A stretch of DNA of 64,000 nucleotides from Turnera subulata (taxonomy: Eukaryota > Streptophyta > Magnoliopsida > Malpighiales > Passifloraceae): the NCBI GenBank assembly GCA_028386065.3, contig JAKUCV010002348.1:15740-79739 (forward strand), written 5' to 3'. A program made the position numbers and the translations under genes. Shown piece after piece: positions 60,074 to 64,000 of the stretch; within the stretch, counting starts at the first letter, position 1; each line of letters begins with the position of its first letter. The notes beneath the pieces are model-generated. The model saw only the letters and a list, made by a program, of their open reading frames with translations. It was not told the origin of the DNA and did no database searches.

Positions 60074-62861
60074 TCAGGGGATGGGTATTCTGACGGTAGA
60101 GGGTCCCGATTTCATGTCCTCTGTTATAAGATTCAAAAGAGCCTCAGCTATAGGGCCTGCAGTGCCTGCAAAAAAGTACGTAATGCAAATAATTGATACA
60201 AAGTCAGCAAAAGTGCATAATGCAAATAATTGACATAAGTGAGAAAAATATAAAATAGGAGAGAGAAAACGAAAAAAGAGAATGTTAATTAGTTTCTAGA
60301 TAACAGGTGGAAAAGAAGAAGAATGCAAAAATAATTATTTAAAGTTTCGCCCAGTGAAATCAATTGCATGTTTATGATGGCAGAAAATTTATTGGTAGAC
60401 GGTGGTAGAATGCATGAGTACAGTGAGCCGCTTCAGAAGCTCATGGTCAAAAGTACAAACTTCAAGCTAGAATTCTTCAAAATCAGGTCAGTTTATTGGT
60501 TAGGATTTCCGTTCAACCAACTCAGTAAGTTTATAGAAGCCATGGTGCTTCAACACCAAACTATTTTGCATACTTCCACATAATTTCCATCATGAAAATT
60601 GTATTCTGCAGTAAGATTGCTTACCATCACCGATGACCTGCTCATCCCACTGCACCACAGGCCGAACAAGAATTCCACTGCCTATAAGCATCATCTCATC
60701 TGCATTTTTTCCTTCCTCTACAGTCACATTGTCCACCCTTATTCCATTGAGTTTGCCCTCCCTCACTAGCCCCTCTGCTAGAGTCAAAACTCTCTTTGCT
60801 GTACATCCACTCAAAATTTTGTCAAAGCGAGGCATTAGAAGATCTTTTTGTTTGGTGACAAACGCCACATTCATGTTAGGCCCTTCGGCAACATAACCTT
60901 CATCATCCAGCCAAATAGCTGCAAATGCACCCTTCTCCTCGGCTTCCATCTTTGAGAGAACATTGGGAAGGTAATTCACGCTCTTCACGGTGGCAAACTG
61001 TGGGGGTTTTATGGGGACTGATGATGTTACTACCTTGATCCCTTTTGAATCGAATGGAGATTGATCTTGGATCACAATAGCATAAAGAGCTGACTGATGG
61101 CAGCCAGATGGAGATAGTTGGAAATCACCAGGTCCTACTGAAAGCCAATATCTAAGACCCCCTTTCTGACACTTTGAAACGCACACTGTCTGGATAAGTA
61201 TTCTTCTTATAGTTTCCCGATCAAAAGGGAGGTTAATCTTAGACATGGATGCTGACCTTATAATGCGGTCAAGGTGTTGATCCAACTCATAGATGTGCCT
61301 GAAATGTCAGAAAGTATAAGACCTGAATAGCAACATAAAAATTAGGGATGGCGCCCTGAACTAGAATGCCCATCGTTCATGCATAAAAAAACAGAGAAAT
61401 GAAGGGGGCCATCTGTTTCTACTTCCAATTGCCAAAATAACAAATTCTTAGCCTTTTTGGCACAAAAGATCGTAACATGGTCCAATATACATAGATAAGA
61501 GCATGGAAGAGAGATTAAAGCCAACAGAAAAAGGAAGTGGAAGATGCAGATCAGACATAGGGATTCTCAGAATTTAGATGAGATCACCTATCACCACACA
61601 ACAGTGAAACAACTTCTGGAATATTGTCAACGTATATGATACCATAGCCAATAGGAACTGAGTTTCTGATCAGTTAATCCACTAATCAAGCCTGATAAAA
61701 TCAGGATGCCTCAAAAGTTAATCGACAAGAGGGTTTCTTTTCAATTCAAGACTTATATCGGGTGCTTCACTAAATACAACACCTACGAAAGAATCCATAT
61801 CTGCAATTACAGATTACCAAGTGATATACATATTCACTCTGGAGGCTCAACTTCAAATACAAGGCACAGATGCATGTAAACAGAATAATTGTCCATATAA
61901 ACATTGAAAATCAAAACTTTGATTGCACATACGTCATTAGAGAAGGTAAAGAAAATTAAAAGATAAGTCTTTTTCATTTAAGTAAGCCAGTACTCACCCA
62001 TCCATTATCGCTGCAGTATCAAAGACCCCGTGCCCTCTATGAACCATGTGATCATCCATGGGGATCACCATGGCTGCAGTATCTGTTGTAATCCCGCCGA
62101 AAACACTAGAGTACATAGCCAGGAACTGCTGTTTGCCTTTGTGATTTTCTCTGTTCTTTCTTAGCCTTTCAATAGCCTTCAAAAAATATACATGAAAGTG
62201 AAAAAACCTGTAATAAAATAATCAACGAACTCTATGAGTGATCTACAAATACGTGAACTGAAGATGTGATACTGATGCACCTCAACCATTTCCACACAAG
62301 ACATAAGCACTACCCTGCCAGTTGGGATATATAACCGGAAACAACTGTAGTATTTGCTTACTAAGAGGTTCAAACCCATTTCTTCAGGACAATAATACAA
62401 GAAATGGATGCGAGAGGAAGTCAGAAATATTATAAGACCAGGATGCACGCAAAATTCAAAGAGAAAAAAACCTCTGAGCATGTCAGAATGGGGACATCCA
62501 GTGCTTGAGTTCTAGAATCTGCCACCAGCCAGAGTAAGTAATATCAGTTCTTAGCCACAAATTACACAATATAAAAACGGCAACATTTGGTTATAACTGA
62601 TAAAAAATTCTGGGTACGTGGCAGCTTTCAGTCTACCGACGATGCGAAATGAATTCAGGACTTACCGACCAAAGCTTGGGCTTTTTGATGGGAGCTTCCG
62701 GCAATTCTCACTTGCCTAAACGACCCCTGTAATGAAGACTGAAACTCGAGCCTTTGAAATGAAACACTGCGCCATTTCGCGCACGAATTGCGCTGGTGAT
62801 CGGGGATGAGTTGTGTGGGGATAAGAGGGTGTAGGGAGAGAGAAGCCGAGAGAGATGCCAT
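60074..62861 (-). CDS. Class IV PLP-dependent aminotransferase, D-amino-acid transaminase / aminodeoxychorismate lyase-like, plastid type, 395 residues
   Basis: Five exons on the minus strand: 62861-62666, 62518-62472, 62176-61998, 61298-60625 and 60165-60074; phases agree. Seen: a Ser/Arg-rich N-terminus without acidic residues at first (MASLSASLSLHPLIPTQLIP), as in chloroplast transit peptides, then QFLAMYSSVFGGITTDTAAM, VIPMDDHMVHRGHGVFDTAA, LRYWLSVGPGDFQLSP, the PLP lysine in TVKSVNYLPN (about Lys246), DEGYVAEGPNMNVAFV and a C-terminus in GTAGPIAEALLNLITEDM. Known: this fold is shared by D-amino-acid and branched-chain aminotransferases and aminodeoxychorismate lyase; the Arabidopsis relative (At5g57850) has been described both as ADC lyase for folate and as D-amino-acid transaminase. 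The sequence does not tell which activity dominates. The first in-frame ATG is used. A TATA-like GATAAATA lies about 75 bp upstream. Confidence 0.92.
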
Positions 62862-64000
62862 TGAAGCAAGAAGCAAGAATTGCGCGTGTACGTGCTGTGG
62901 AGTCTGGTTGGTTTAGTTCTAGTGCAGTGTGGAATATTTATCGCCGGTCACAAGATTCCAGAGGGAAAATCCATAGCCACGGCCGATGGTTTCCCTCATT
63001 TTCTAATAAGAGAGGAAGAGTGGCATTAGTGGTTTTTTAAAAGGTTGCCGTTCAAGGAAATGCGTTTACCGACAACGTCACGCGCCCTTGGAAGGTGCTT
63101 CGACGGATTAAGGATTACGAAGTATTAATTACTTAACTCCTTTGCTTGATCGTTATTTTGTCGTTGCCCAGGAAAGAGATCGTTATTCTATCACCTGCTC
63201 TTGTTAAAAAAAAAGAATCATTTTACTGCTACCAAACGAGAAGTCGTGAAACTGAAAATCTGTGACGCAATCCTCGACTTTGGCTTATAATATATAGTTG
63301 TTGGGGAATAATGAAAATAACACCAATGTTTCCCCCACGGAATTCCTGGAATTGAACGTGTCTGAGATTAGTAAACTTTCCATTTACTATTCTATCTTTC
63401 TAGTCCTGGAGCATAAGTATCGTATCCGCAACGATGTTGACTTTGGATAACGAGCGAGTGCTTTCGTTACGCCAGTACTTTTCTTATTACTGTAAATTTT
63501 TTAATTCAATTATCTGAACTTCTTAGCCTATTAGTAGGACTTTGCAAAATAAACAATTGCAATTGAATCCTGAGTTTGGTTGGCATTCATTACGGGAAGG
63601 CTTTTGGTATGAGTTCGTGACAATGGCGTAACAAATTGATTTTGTTTATGAGAATTTCGAGTCCGTCTTTTTTTTTTGGGCATATATGTCACTAAAACAA
63701 TAATTTGTTTTTTTTCGCAAACATATCATTTAAAACGATAATTTGATGGCGTCTAGTCAACATCTTGATGGCAAGCGTGAAATAATTAGGCATAAATCAT
63801 TATCAACGAAAGGACAGAATGTCACTCATCCTACGATAATGAAAAACACACAGGAAAAATACATCGGAATGGACAGAAATATGCACACATGGTGACATGT
63901 CATAATAATGTGAGGAACAACTTGCAGCAAATTGGATGCCAAAATAATAGTGCTGGTTTAAGTAATTGCACTTTGCTCCGTGATGTATTAATATAGATGA
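62862..64000. other. Intergenic region at the right end
   Basis: After the aminotransferase promoter nothing recognisable is seen; AT-rich with short homopolymers. No gene begins within the window's last kilobase as far as I can tell. Confidence 0.5.

Overview
The window is nuclear DNA from a flowering plant, most likely a core eudicot. All seven intact genes are spliced, with GT-AG introns, AT-rich non-coding DNA and clearly plant-specific products (EMF1, a TSO1-like CXC protein, a plant pectate lyase, PEX4, a TOM1-like VHS/GAT protein). There is no operon structure, CRISPR array or tRNA that I can see. The species cannot be named from this sequence alone.

Layout. 1-3491 is the 3' end of a Ty3/gypsy-type LTR retrotransposon: the end of the internal domain with an antisense gene carrying its own TATA box, a purine-rich tract, and a 2.7-kb LTR. 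It abuts a broken EMC1 gene fragment (3546-3846, + strand). Next come a broken TauE/SafE-type membrane transporter gene on the minus strand (4585-5345) and a 5'-truncated, internally deleted LINE (5350-7525). From 7.5 to 14 kb I see only AT-rich DNA with simple repeats and one small duplication. EMF1 lies on the minus strand at 15230-20643, with a long leader region up to about 22.5 kb. From 22.6 to 33.4 kb there is a gene desert with one weak LINE remnant. A TCX5/6-type CXC gene (33492-37877, +) follows, and then a Pack-MULE-like DNA transposon (38345-40045) carrying a piece of a ZIP zinc transporter.

The right third is gene-dense: an alpha/beta hydrolase (41403-44609, +), a pectate lyase (45663-47096, +) bracketed by a direct duplication of about 340 bp, a remnant of an endo-beta-mannosidase, PEX4 (48834-50696, -), a TOM1-like protein (52593-58165, -) and a class IV PLP aminotransferase with a plastid-type N-terminus (60074-62861, -).

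The genes do not form one pathway. EMF1 (Polycomb) and the CXC protein (DREAM-type) are both chromatin or transcription regulators, PEX4 serves peroxisomal receptor recycling, and the TOM1-like protein serves ubiquitin-dependent endosomal sorting. The novelty is mostly in the mobile and broken sequences: the antisense retrotransposon gene, the Pack-MULE with a perfect 10-bp target duplication, pseudogene fragments interrupted by TEs, and a C-terminal repeat of the CXC protein whose last copy lies beyond the stop codon. Exon borders were set by hand from splice consensus and reading phase; no alignment was run.
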